Assembly: GCA_902782625.1 (NCBI GenBank)
Contig: CACZNZ010000566.1
Span: 1-7,129, forward strand
Length of the DNA stretch: 7,129 nucleotides
Reading direction: 5' to 3'
From: an uncultured Lachnospiraceae bacterium
Lineage (GTDB): Bacteria; Bacillota; Clostridia; Lachnospirales; Lachnospiraceae
Every line of letters starts with the position of its first letter. The stretch's first letter is position 1. Made by a program: the position numbers and the translations under genes. This document shows positions 1 to 5,320 of the stretch, one piece after another. Under the pieces are notes generated by a model that was given only the letters and a program-made list of their open reading frames with translations, did no database searches and had not been told where the DNA came from.

Positions 1-317
1 GCATATTTACATCGTTCGTTATCATCCAGCATCCTATTCAGATTCTCATAATAAATTTCCATTTCCTGATTTAGAAAATGTTCCATTGCTTTCGGATCTA
101 CCGCCCTTCCATGATTCAGCGCAGCCTGATAATAGGAAATGGTTTTCTTGCATTTTATACATTCGATCTTTTCTTTATATACGTCAGAAATCAGTTGTCC
201 AAAAGTCTGAACATAGTGTATCCAGATGGATGTCGCATCTTTACGAATCTGGTCCCTTTCCAGAAGCAGATTTTCATACTCCTCATATCTTGCATCCGAG
301 CTTTTCATTAAATCCAT
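1..317 (-). CDS. Conserved-looking hypothetical protein, N-terminal part (cut by window edge)
   Basis: This minus-strand reading frame is open from an ATG at 317 to the window edge, giving 105 codons with no stop. It is preceded by GAGG (325-328) at 7 nt spacing, which supports the start. The protein begins MDLMKSSDARYEEYE and is rich in Glu, Lys, Tyr and Asn, with a mostly helical look, no signal peptide and no membrane segment, so it is probably cytoplasmic. A CIKCKK motif (CxxC) lies near residue 55 and could bind metal or be redox active, but one CxxC alone proves neither. The two plus-strand frames over the same bases lack the RBS and the compositional quality of this frame and look like shadows. 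I do not recognise the family and assign no function. The C-terminus lies outside the window. Confidence 0.8.
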   Translation of the reverse strand, partial: MDLMKSSDARYEEYENLLLERDQIRKDATSIWIHYVQTFGQLISDVYKEKIECIKCKKTISYYQAALNHGRAVDPKAMEHFLNQEMEIYYENLNRMLDDNERCKY

Positions 318-360
318 AGTGTTACCTCGGTTTCAAGTCATATACAGATTTTAAGGCCTT

Positions 361-375
361 AGGTACCAGGTACCT
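361..375. repeat. GGTACC-type palindromic repeat, copy A
   Basis: AGGTACCAGGTACCT is a perfect palindrome around one central A, extending to TAGG...CCTA at 360-376. It shares the 13-base core GGTACCAGGTACC with the copies at 5240-5252 and, as the reverse complement, 5291-5303. A variant is at 665-677. A separate 10-base palindrome, TAAGGCCTTA (352-361), abuts it. The repeat sits between the remnant at 538-655 and the start of the 1-317 gene, in its presumed 5' leader. The layout resembles REP-like intergenic elements. No transposase is present here to confirm a mobile origin. Confidence 0.7.
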
Positions 376-380
376 ATCTC

Positions 381-410
381 ATCTTATCATGCCTCGGAAG
401 TTTCAGACAA
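381..410 (-). promoter_or_regulatory. Possible sigma-A promoter for the 1-317 gene
   Basis: On the minus strand TTGTCT (405-410) could be a -35 box. TAAGAT (381-386), preceded by TGA (an extended -10 context), could be the -10, with an 18-nt spacer. The start point would fall near the palindrome at 361-375, so that repeat would lie at the beginning of the 5' leader. This is a consensus match by eye only. Confidence 0.35.
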
Positions 411-463
411 CTTTTTTGCTGTCGAAAGTGTTAATTGTACATAAAAAATGTATTTAAAATAAT

Positions 464-507
464 AACGCCGGAAATGTAAGCTCTTTTATGCTTCCATTTT
501 CGGCGTT
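464..507. terminator. Long hairpin in repeat copy 1, terminator-like
   Basis: The arms AACGCCGGAAATGTAAGC and GCTTCCATTTTCGGCGTT enclose the 8-nt loop TCTTTTAT. Read on the plus strand, all positions pair except one T/C, with one G-U wobble. On the minus strand that wobble becomes an A/C mismatch. The plus strand continues GTTTTG and then T-rich sequence, the better U-tract. On the minus strand, where the truncated small gene lies upstream, the hairpin is followed by ATTATTTT. It could act in both directions, and which strand matters is unresolved. Confidence 0.55.
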
Positions 508-537
508 TTGATCTTTGTTTTCATTTTTTACCTATCC

Positions 538-655
538 TTACTTAAAAGAATAAGGAAACCAGCTTGTAAGCCAATTTATGTGTTCCCCTTCAGAAAGAGC
601 GAAACCTTCACGATAATCATAACGTTCTGATTTTATCCACTCTGGCTCTACTACT
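538..655 (-). pseudogene. 5'-truncated copy of the 52-codon small gene
   Basis: In one minus-strand frame ending at TAA (540-538), the sequence encodes a stretch matching the intact small protein of 3770-3928, including VVEPEW, KSERYDY, GFALSEGE and NWL. The equivalent of the first 15 residues is missing and replaced by the hairpin sequence at 659-683. The frame stays open upstream only to a TAA at 708-706 and contains no ATG, GTG or TTG start, so it probably makes no protein. The C-terminal ends differ because of a 1-nt and a 4-nt indel: this copy reads TSWFPYSFK, the intact one NKLVSFFK. Which end is ancestral is unknown, so the intact copy's tail may itself be the altered one. Confidence 0.75.
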
Positions 656-658
656 GGA

Positions 659-683
659 GGGGATGGTATCTGGTACCATCCCC
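659..683 (-). terminator. Hairpin after the toxin-like gene; variant GGTACC-type repeat (copy D)
   Basis: GGGGATGGTA and TACCATCCCC form a 10-bp stem around a 5-nt loop, about a dozen bases past the stop codon of the 695-3595 gene. Inside it is GGTATCTGGTACC (665-677), one base different from copy C at 5291-5303, and both are followed by (T)ATCCCCC. The position fits 3'-end formation for the toxin-like gene, but no U-tract follows on the minus strand (it runs into TCCAGTAGTAG), so it may act as an mRNA 3' stabiliser or a weak terminator. Its left edge coincides with the break in repeat copy 1. Confidence 0.55.
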
Positions 684-694
684 CCCTATTTTCT

Positions 695-3595
695 TTATCG
701 AACCTTTACTCTGATTCCTTTTTGTACGCCATTTACGGCAATTACATAGACTTTACAAGTGCCTTTATGCACTCCTCTTATCACTCCTGATGATGAAACA
801 GTCGCTACGTTATTGTTGGAACTCATATATCTGAATCTTGGTGCATGACTGTTTGGGAGATTCTTCAGTCCTTTTTTCTTAAGGACAATCTTCTGTCCGG
901 TAATTTTAAATGTTCTGCCGACAGCTACGGAAGCTTTGGTTCTTCCTACTTTCACCCGCTTAGGATTGGTATACTTCTTGGAAGTATTTCCCGCTACGGA
1001 GTGCAGGAGCAGGCTCTTTCCAATAATGTTCTTCTTGCCATTTACAGTTTTGTATGCAGCTACATATGCCTTGTAGCGTTTGCCTTTTCTGAGGCCTTTC
1101 TTGGTATATTTGAAAACATTATTTCCTTTGATATTTTTTACCAGTTTGCAGGAATTGTATGTCTCATCTGTGCTGCATGCTGAGAAGTAAACCAGGTAGC
1201 CATCTACGCCATTGACTTTGACCCAGGAGATGACTTCGTGTGTTTTACCTTTCGCTGCCATCTTTGCAAACACATTTACTTCTCCAAGTTTGCCTGTTGG
1301 TACTGTCCTGACTGCTCCGCAGCCCTTACAGGTGTATGTGATCTGGCCGGGCGCATTCACGGATGCAGCTCTGGTAACTTTTCCTTTGCCCCAATTATGA
1401 GCTGCCTTTATAATATGGGAAGAATTATTCTGACATACTTTCTGATGGAAGTTTGCGTTGAGATTCTTCCAGGCGCCATAGTTGTGGCCCTTGGCCGGGA
1501 TGATAACATCCTCAGGCTCAAGTTCCTGATTACCTTTGGAATCTGCGAAGTATGAGTTGCAACCATCACATTTCCAATATCTCTTATTGCCGTTTTTATC
1601 ACATGTAGCAGCCTTCGCAGCATGCTTGACCAACTTATGAACATGATTTACATTGATCTGAATAACAGCCGTTTCGAAGTCATTATTCGTGATAAACTTA
1701 TCCGGTGTCGTTGCTGCCATGTTGGCTGTCTGGTAAACATTTTCATCTATCACATATTTGAGATAGGCCGTACCGGTTCCTTTGGCTACATATTTAATCT
1801 GGCCAGAAGATTTATCTTTTACAAGTTCTACTATCTTTCCTGAAGTATCTTCTTTACCATCTTCATCAGTAATAATGAAATGTCCGTTATCTTTATAGAA
1901 AGTGGCGAAGTCCGCGCCTTTCTTATTGAGAGCCCTCAATCCCAAATTATCGGTATAGTCATACTCCCCTGTCTTCATATCGATCTGATATTTCGACTGC
2001 TGGGATATAAGGCCACTATCCACATTTTCCGGTTTGATCTTGGCGATTGGAAAGATTGGAAGGACATCTTCTATCTGCGACTTCACGGTATCTACCTTCT
2101 CGGTAAATTCAGCTTCTGTGGAATCAAAAGGTGCCATGCTGGAAAGTATTCTCAATGTATCCCCATGAGCATATTTAATCGATGACCACTGTAAGGCGTC
2201 TTTACCTACAGTGCCAGCATCCTCAAAGTCTCTGTACTTCTTGGCGAGATCTTCTTGCGCAGAGTTACCATCTCCAAATTCCGTAACTTTCTTAAAGTTA
2301 ATATCTACCGTTGATTCCTCATATTTTCCGTAAACATGATAAACGGTAACCTTGAAATTCAATGCTACCGGACAGTTGAATCTGGTCTTTCGTTCTTCCT
2401 CGGAATGTTTCTGACTCATCAATATCGTGGTATATGCCGGAAGAGTAACTGTAATACTACTGGATTTGTCTTTACTCTTTGAAACACTTTCATCCTTTGA
2501 CCATCCCTTGGATACTGTTTCTGAAACAGATGTTGTAAGTTCTGTACTCATTTTCCAGCTGCCGCCGGTTCCCAGAAATCCTGCCGACCCTCCGGCCTCC
2601 ATCCCAATTTTAATGGAAGAACTGCTTTCGTAGCTGCTGCTTCCGGATATGCTGCTGGAGATCGTTGTGTTGATATTTTCGGATACGGTCTGAGATGCCT
2701 CAGCCTGCTCACTGGACATATTGCTTATATCAGAAACTATTTTCTCATCAGGATAATTCGTAGATCCCTTTGAAGATGTTACATAGACATAAGGGGATGA
2801 ATCATTGCTTTCAGGGATGATCGGTGTAACAGTGAAATCACTAAAAGCGACAACTACAGAATGAAAATTATAGCCAGGTAGTTTAGAAAAAGCTCTGTAA
2901 TGCTCGCTGGCAGTTCCAAGTGTTCTAAAGAAAACAAGGCCACTTTCATCCGGAGCATTCTTGACATTGATCTTACTAACAACGCCAACACTAGAGTCCG
3001 TCCATGAGTTCATTACCATTGTAGCTGCTGTATCTGCTACGGTTTTGGCCATAACAGTTTCGTCAGAAGCAGAACGAAGTGTATCTCTATAAAATACAGC
3101 ATCCAGTTTCTCTGGATCAAACACCCCATAAGGCTCAAATGGATTAAGTGACCAAATATTATTACTCTTTAAGTTTACAGTCTTCTTTTCACTCACTAAA
3201 CTGCCTTCATCGTGACCATAAAGAAGATCCGTTACATTTTTATCGTCGTAAAGAGAACCCCAATAACCCCAAAAATAGTTTTCATGACCTTGCTGGTTGT
3301 TGCCATGAGCCATGTAAAAGCCTAATCGTGTCCAGAGATCCCCGATCGAGTATTCTCCATTCATCTCATCCACAGCATCTTTACTGTTCAACTTATTTCC
3401 GAGCATAGCCTTGTAATAACCTGACTGGCTCGAGTTGAAATTCCCATCACCTACATTCACATATTTGATCCCGTCAAAATCATAAGTATTCTGAACCGGT
3501 GCCGGCTCGGAATCCTCTGCATGCGCTGTTATGGTTCCCGGGATCATGATCAGAGCCATAGTCAGCAAAATCGTAATCAGTTTTCTTTTTTTCAA
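695..3595 (-). CDS. Secreted aerolysin-like beta-pore-forming protein with Ig-like, Cys/His-ribbon, FN3-like and Big2-like modules
   Basis: The protein has 966 residues, counting from a TTG start at 3595. Residues 1-26 form a Sec signal peptide (KKRK, a hydrophobic core, then AHA before ED). Residues about 27-290 are an unrecognised, aromatic-rich domain. Residues about 295-385 are very rich in Ser/Thr with alternating residues, interrupted by a Gly/Ala-rich loop (about 331-345, AGGSAGFLGTGG), and end in VTLPAYT (383-389) and FNCPVALNF (406-414). This pattern is that of the membrane-inserting hairpin and following strands of aerolysin/ETX-MTX2 toxins. An Ig-like stretch lies near 545-648. Cys/His ribbons follow (HVH 651-653, C665, C676xxC679, GHNYGAW 703-709, C721, C756xxC759), then an FN3-like domain (about 770-860) and a Big2-like domain (about 876-966, with SSNNNVATVS). 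I see no LPXTG or membrane anchor. Inferred role: a secreted pore former that binds a target through its C-terminal modules. The target is unknown, and the pore assignment rests on pattern rather than a search. Confidence 0.75.
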   Translation of the reverse strand: MKKRKLITILLTMALIMIPGTITAHAEDSEPAPVQNTYDFDGIKYVNVGDGNFNSSQSGYYKAMLGNKLNSKDAVDEMNGEYSIGDLWTRLGFYMAHGNNQQGHENYFWGYWGSLYDDKNVTDLLYGHDEGSLVSEKKTVNLKSNNIWSLNPFEPYGVFDPEKLDAVFYRDTLRSASDETVMAKTVADTAATMVMNSWTDSSVGVVSKINVKNAPDESGLVFFRTLGTASEHYRAFSKLPGYNFHSVVVAFSDFTVTPIIPESNDSSPYVYVTSSKGSTNYPDEKIVSDISNMSSEQAEASQTVSENINTTISSSISGSSSYESSSSIKIGMEAGGSAGFLGTGGSWKMSTELTTSVSETVSKGWSKDESVSKSKDKSSSITVTLPAYTTILMSQKHSEEERKTRFNCPVALNFKVTVYHVYGKYEESTVDINFKKVTEFGDGNSAQEDLAKKYRDFEDAGTVGKDALQWSSIKYAHGDTLRILSSMAPFDSTEAEFTEKVDTVKSQIEDVLPIFPIAKIKPENVDSGLISQQSKYQIDMKTGEYDYTDNLGLRALNKKGADFATFYKDNGHFIITDEDGKEDTSGKIVELVKDKSSGQIKYVAKGTGTAYLKYVIDENVYQTANMAATTPDKFITNNDFETAVIQINVNHVHKLVKHAAKAATCDKNGNKRYWKCDGCNSYFADSKGNQELEPEDVIIPAKGHNYGAWKNLNANFHQKVCQNNSSHIIKAAHNWGKGKVTRAASVNAPGQITYTCKGCGAVRTVPTGKLGEVNVFAKMAAKGKTHEVISWVKVNGVDGYLVYFSACSTDETYNSCKLVKNIKGNNVFKYTKKGLRKGKRYKAYVAAYKTVNGKKNIIGKSLLLHSVAGNTSKKYTNPKRVKVGRTKASVAVGRTFKITGQKIVLKKKGLKNLPNSHAPRFRYMSSNNNVATVSSSGVIRGVHKGTCKVYVIAVNGVQKGIRVKVR

Positions 3596-3601
3596 AACTT
3601 T

Positions 3602-3607
3602 CCTCCT
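3602..3607 (-). promoter_or_regulatory. Ribosome binding site that fixes the TTG start
   Basis: On the minus strand AGGAGG lies 6 nt before TTG at 3595. The longer frame would begin at another TTG (3613), placing this perfect Shine-Dalgarno inside the coding sequence as its Arg-Arg codons, with nothing comparable upstream. The 3595 start leaves a clean signal peptide beginning MKKRKLIT. Confidence 0.85.
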
Positions 3608-3640
3608 TTTCAAATCACTGTGAAAAAATTTTTACTCTTG

Positions 3641-3670
3641 ATTCTAACACGTTTTCGTGGTTTATGGCAA
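3641..3670 (-). promoter_or_regulatory. Likely promoter of the toxin-like gene with an internal palindrome
   Basis: On the minus strand TTGCCA (3665-3670) and TAGAAT (3641-3646) fit -35 and -10 boxes with an 18-nt spacer. Between them is the palindrome CACG-AAAA-CGTG (3648-3659), placed where a repressor or a MerR-like activator could bind. The promoter lies downstream of the hairpin at 3696-3739, so the gene has its own start separate from the small gene. A 4-bp arm can arise by chance, so the operator reading is weak. Confidence 0.5.
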
Positions 3671-3692
3671 CATATTTTCGCTGTTGAAATAT

Positions 3693-3884
3693 AATAACGC
3701 CGGAAGTGTAAGCTCTTTTATGCTTCCATTTCCGGCGTTTTGCCCTTTGTATCCATTTTTTACCCTTCCTTACTTAAAAAAGGAAACCAGCTTGTTGAGC
3801 CAATTTGTGCGTTCTCCTTCGGAAAGAGCGAAACCATCACAATAATCATAACGTTCTGATTTCATCCACTCTGGCTCTACTACT
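3693..3884. repeat. Direct repeat copy 2 (about 192 bp), right of the toxin-like gene
   Basis: This is the counterpart of 461-655 in the same orientation. It carries the hairpin 3696-3739 and codons 16 onward of the intact small gene. Unlike copy 1, the sequence beyond its right end continues as the gene's own first codons, RBS and promoter, so this copy is the more complete one and copy 1 the derived fragment. About 3 kb, comprising the toxin-like gene and its promoter, lies between the two copies. Confidence 0.85.
3696..3739. terminator. Long hairpin in repeat copy 2, behind the small gene
   Basis: AACGCCGGAAGTGTAAGC pairs with GCTTCCATTTCCGGCGTT around the loop TCTTTTAT. The plus strand has one T/C mismatch and one G-U wobble, at a different position from the wobble in copy 1. 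It begins about 30 nt past the small gene's stop on the minus strand, fitting a terminator there. The minus-strand tail ATTATATTT is a poor U-tract, while the plus side has GTTTTG. It may be bidirectional and would separate the small gene from the toxin-like gene. Confidence 0.6.
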
Positions 3885-3928
3885 ACTGTATAACGGCTTT
3901 CTGCTTCTGTAAAACTATGAATTGACAT
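3770..3928 (-). CDS. Small hypothetical protein, 52 residues
   Basis: The ATG at 3928 is preceded on the minus strand by AGGGGG (3937-3942) at 8 nt spacing, and the frame ends at TAA (3772-3770). The protein begins MSIHSFTEAESRYT, has a central EPEWMKSERYDY and GFALSEGER, and ends LVSFFK. It is acidic and aromatic-rich, with no signal peptide, membrane segment or known motif that I can name, so it is probably cytoplasmic. Support for a real gene comes from the RBS, a candidate promoter upstream, a hairpin downstream, and a diverged second copy (538-655) that keeps the same frame through most of its length. It is divergent from the PucR-family gene and upstream of the toxin-like gene on the same strand. 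Function is unknown; nothing shows that it is an immunity factor or antitoxin. Confidence 0.65.
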   Translation of the reverse strand: MSIHSFTEAESRYTVVVEPEWMKSERYDYCDGFALSEGERTNWLNKLVSFFK

Positions 3929-3970
3929 TTTTATTACCCCCTGTTATTCTTTTTTTGTTCTTATGCAACT

Positions 3971-3998
3971 ATCTTAGCATAGACTATTGGAAAAACAA
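3971..3998 (-). promoter_or_regulatory. Possible promoter of the small gene
   Basis: On the minus strand TTGTTT (3993-3998) and TAAGAT (3971-3976) are 16 nt apart, and TGC just before the latter gives an extended -10. The same TAAGAT with an upstream TG occurs in the candidate promoter at 381-386. Weak -35; assigned by eye. Confidence 0.35.
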
Positions 3999-4029
3999 TG
4001 GGCTGGAAATGAGAATATTCCCTTTTTAT

Positions 4030-4046
4030 TTGTGCTTTGCGCACAA
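4030..4046. promoter_or_regulatory. Palindrome upstream of the PucR-family gene, possible operator
   Basis: TTGTGC-TTTGC-GCACAA is a perfect 6-bp inverted repeat around 5 nt, located 46 nt before the ATG at 4092. It overlaps a possible plus-strand promoter (TTGTGC at 4030-4035, GAAAAT at 4052-4057, 16-nt spacer). In the divergent region between the small gene and the regulator, this is a natural place for autoregulation, since PucR-type proteins often act on adjacent genes. Binding by this protein is inference. Confidence 0.4.
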
Positions 4047-4077
4047 TACTAGAAAATGTGGAACATTTGCTATGAAA

Positions 4078-4082
4078 AGGAG
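4078..4082 (+). promoter_or_regulatory. Ribosome binding site that fixes the PucR-family start
   Basis: AGGAG lies 9 nt before ATG 4092. An in-frame upstream ATG at 4056 would add 12 residues (MWNICYEKEFVI) unlike the family, has no comparable RBS, and would place this AGGAG inside the coding sequence. The start at 4092 gives MGFTIEDML, the usual beginning of the PucR N-terminal domain. Confidence 0.8.
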
Positions 4083-4091
4083 TTTGTTATT

Positions 4092-5261
4092 ATGGGATTT
4101 ACGATCGAAGATATGCTCACATTTGCAGGTGACCGTTACAAAATGTCCATGGTTGCGGGGGATCGTGGCTGGTCTAATTCGATCAGCTGGGTTCTTATGC
4201 TAGAGGATTTTACGATTCTGAGGAATTTTGTGGGAAAGGAATTGGCCGTTACTACTGGCATGGGTTTTGATACGGAGGAGAAGATGCTGTCCCTGGTCGA
4301 GACACTTAGGGATTGTCATGCGGCCGGTCTGATCGTCAATACGGGATATTATGTGCATGAGATTCCTCGCTCCGTCATCGATTTTTGCAACGAGGAGAAT
4401 CTGCCTATTATGACAGTTCCCTGGGAAATCTATATTGCGGAAATGATCAAGGATCTGAGTATCCGTGTTTTCCTGCAAGGTATGACAGATGAACAGATTG
4501 CCGCTGCCTTTATCAAAGCAATATCTGAGCCGGACCAGACTGCGGCAGCAAAGCAGGATCTGCTTCAACATTTTGATATAGACGGTGATTTTCAGGTGGT
4601 TCTGCTGACCACCCCGGATCTTGACACCATGGATACGGTTGAGCGAAAACGTGTAGGATACCGGATGGAGCTATATCTTGAGAACATCACCCATAATTGC
4701 AGTTTCTTCTATTACGATGGTGATTTCGTTCTTATATGTAATGACCTGCCGCCGGATATCACAAAACAGGTAATCCTGGATTTTGAACAGCGTATTGCCC
4801 TTCGTATGCCAGACCAAAAGATTTCCATCGGCATCGGCAGCCGTATGAAGGATCTGAGCAATCTCAGTCTGGCTTACAACCGAGCGAAAGCGGCCTTACG
4901 CATGGCCTCCATTACCGAACAGGAAAGGGTTATTTTTGACGACATGGGAATCTATCGTCTTCTCTACCTCGTGCCCGACAAGTCTTTACTGCACGAGATG
5001 AGCGCTGACCTCTTAAAGCCACTGATCGATTATGATAAGCAGCACGACAGCCAGCTGGTAGAAACCCTTGAAAACTATCTGAAATACTCCGGCAGCTTTT
5101 CCGCCATGTCCGACGTCATGTTTGTCCACCGCAATACCTTAATGTATCGGATGAACAATATTAAGAAGCTGCTCGGCACAGACCTGACTTCAGCCGAAGA
5201 TAAACTCAGCTATCAGATCGCCTGCTTGATTTGGGAAAAGGTACCAGGTACCTTTAACTAA
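4092..5261 (+). CDS. PucR-family transcriptional regulator
   Basis: The protein has 389 residues from ATG 4092. Residues about 4-125 match the PucR N-terminal (purine catabolism regulator-like) domain: it opens TIEDML, contains ELAVTTGMGF and AAGLIVNTGYYV, and ends with LPIMTVPWEI. Residues about 165-275 look like the degenerate GGDEF-like domain of this family, including ISIGIGSRMKDL and AYNRAKAALRMA. The C-terminal HTH_30-type domain (about 325-385) has the hallmark VHRNTLMYRMNNIKKLLG. Family members are one-component cytoplasmic regulators of purine, amino acid or polyamine use; the effector here cannot be read. The gene is divergent from the small gene and convergent with the phosphoesterase. 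Its last residues, KVPGTFN, are encoded by the palindrome at 5237-5255, so the natural C-terminus has probably been replaced or trimmed beyond the helix-turn-helix domain without loss of a core motif. Confidence 0.9.
   Translation: MGFTIEDMLTFAGDRYKMSMVAGDRGWSNSISWVLMLEDFTILRNFVGKELAVTTGMGFDTEEKMLSLVETLRDCHAAGLIVNTGYYVHEIPRSVIDFCNEENLPIMTVPWEIYIAEMIKDLSIRVFLQGMTDEQIAAAFIKAISEPDQTAAAKQDLLQHFDIDGDFQVVLLTTPDLDTMDTVERKRVGYRMELYLENITHNCSFFYYDGDFVLICNDLPPDITKQVILDFEQRIALRMPDQKISIGIGSRMKDLSNLSLAYNRAKAALRMASITEQERVIFDDMGIYRLLYLVPDKSLLHEMSADLLKPLIDYDKQHDSQLVETLENYLKYSGSFSAMSDVMFVHRNTLMYRMNNIKKLLGTDLTSAEDKLSYQIACLIWEKVPGTFN
5237..5255. repeat. GGTACC-type palindromic repeat, copy B, inside the 3' end of the PucR-family gene
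   Basis: AAAGGTACCAGGTACCTTT is a perfect 19-base palindrome around a central A and is the longest-armed copy. It encodes KVPGTF, and the TAA stop follows at 5259-5261. It forms an inverted pair with copy C (5291-5303). Confidence 0.75.
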
Positions 5262-5304
5262 TTGTTACCAAAATTTAATATTTTTGTAACGGTACCTGGT
5301 ACCT
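5239..5304. terminator. Nested inverted repeat between convergent genes, likely bidirectional terminator
   Basis: Copies B and C are 14-base reverse complements (5239-5252 and 5291-5304). Between them is a second hairpin, GTTAC-C-AAAAT / ATTTT-T-GTAAC (5264-5290), with a 5-nt loop and one mismatch. The whole can fold as a long stem, or each copy can fold on itself. It fills the 59-nt gap between the stop codons of the PucR-family gene and the phosphoesterase gene, where both transcripts must end. The inner stem's A/T-rich half supplies U-runs in both directions. Confidence 0.6.
5291..5303. repeat. GGTACC-type palindromic repeat, copy C
   Basis: GGTACCTGGTACC is the reverse complement of copies A and B. 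It is followed by TATCCCCCTATCC, which resembles the (T)ATCCCCC following copy D and the TATCTC following copy A, so the repeat unit may include a C-rich flank on one side. It ends 17 nt from the stop codon of the phosphoesterase gene. Confidence 0.7.
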
Positions 5305-5320
5305 ATCCCCCTATCCACCT

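Larger units (their letters stand above)
461..655. repeat. Direct repeat copy 1 (about 195 bp), left of the toxin-like gene
   Basis: This stretch aligns with 3693-3884 in the same orientation at about 90% identity by hand (roughly 16 substitutions plus a 1-nt and a 4-nt indel). It contains the hairpin 464-507, a T-rich spacer and the 3' two thirds of the small gene found intact at 3770-3928. Similarity stops sharply at 655, where the hairpin sequence at 659-683 begins. On the left, a weaker match (TTTT.GCTGT.GAAA around 413-427 versus 3675-3689) suggests the homology continues past an insertion of about 25 nt in this copy. Confidence 0.85.

Noticed and set aside
845..2185. Several plus-strand open frames opposite the toxin-like gene, some with hydrophobic stretches
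   Set aside because: The minus-strand frame has recognisable domains over the whole stretch; the plus frames lack RBSs and homologous patterns. The apparent membrane segments come from the reverse complement of Lys/Glu codons.
2616..2720. Serine-codon-rich stretch considered as a tandem repeat or phase-variable tract
   Set aside because: The codons are mixed (AGC, AGT, TCC, TCG), with no exact repeating unit or homopolymer that could slip. It is better explained by the amphipathic pore-hairpin composition.
461..3884. Direct repeats as the ends of an insertion sequence or a CRISPR-like array
   Set aside because: There is no transposase or integrase between them, no terminal inverted repeats, and only two copies 3.2 kb apart.
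3770..3928. Small protein as an immunity factor or antitoxin for the toxin-like gene
   Set aside because: It has no membrane segment or known antitoxin fold, and secreted aerolysin-type toxins normally need no producer immunity. The positions alone do not support it.
4200..4571. Minus-strand open frame of 123 codons
   Set aside because: It is antisense to the PucR-family coding sequence, which has clear family motifs; no RBS, and a composition typical of a shadow frame.
5262..5320. Nested hairpins considered as a riboswitch or small RNA gene
   Set aside because: The stretch is only 59 nt between two convergent stop codons, with simple stems and no conserved aptamer features; terminator function is the simpler reading.
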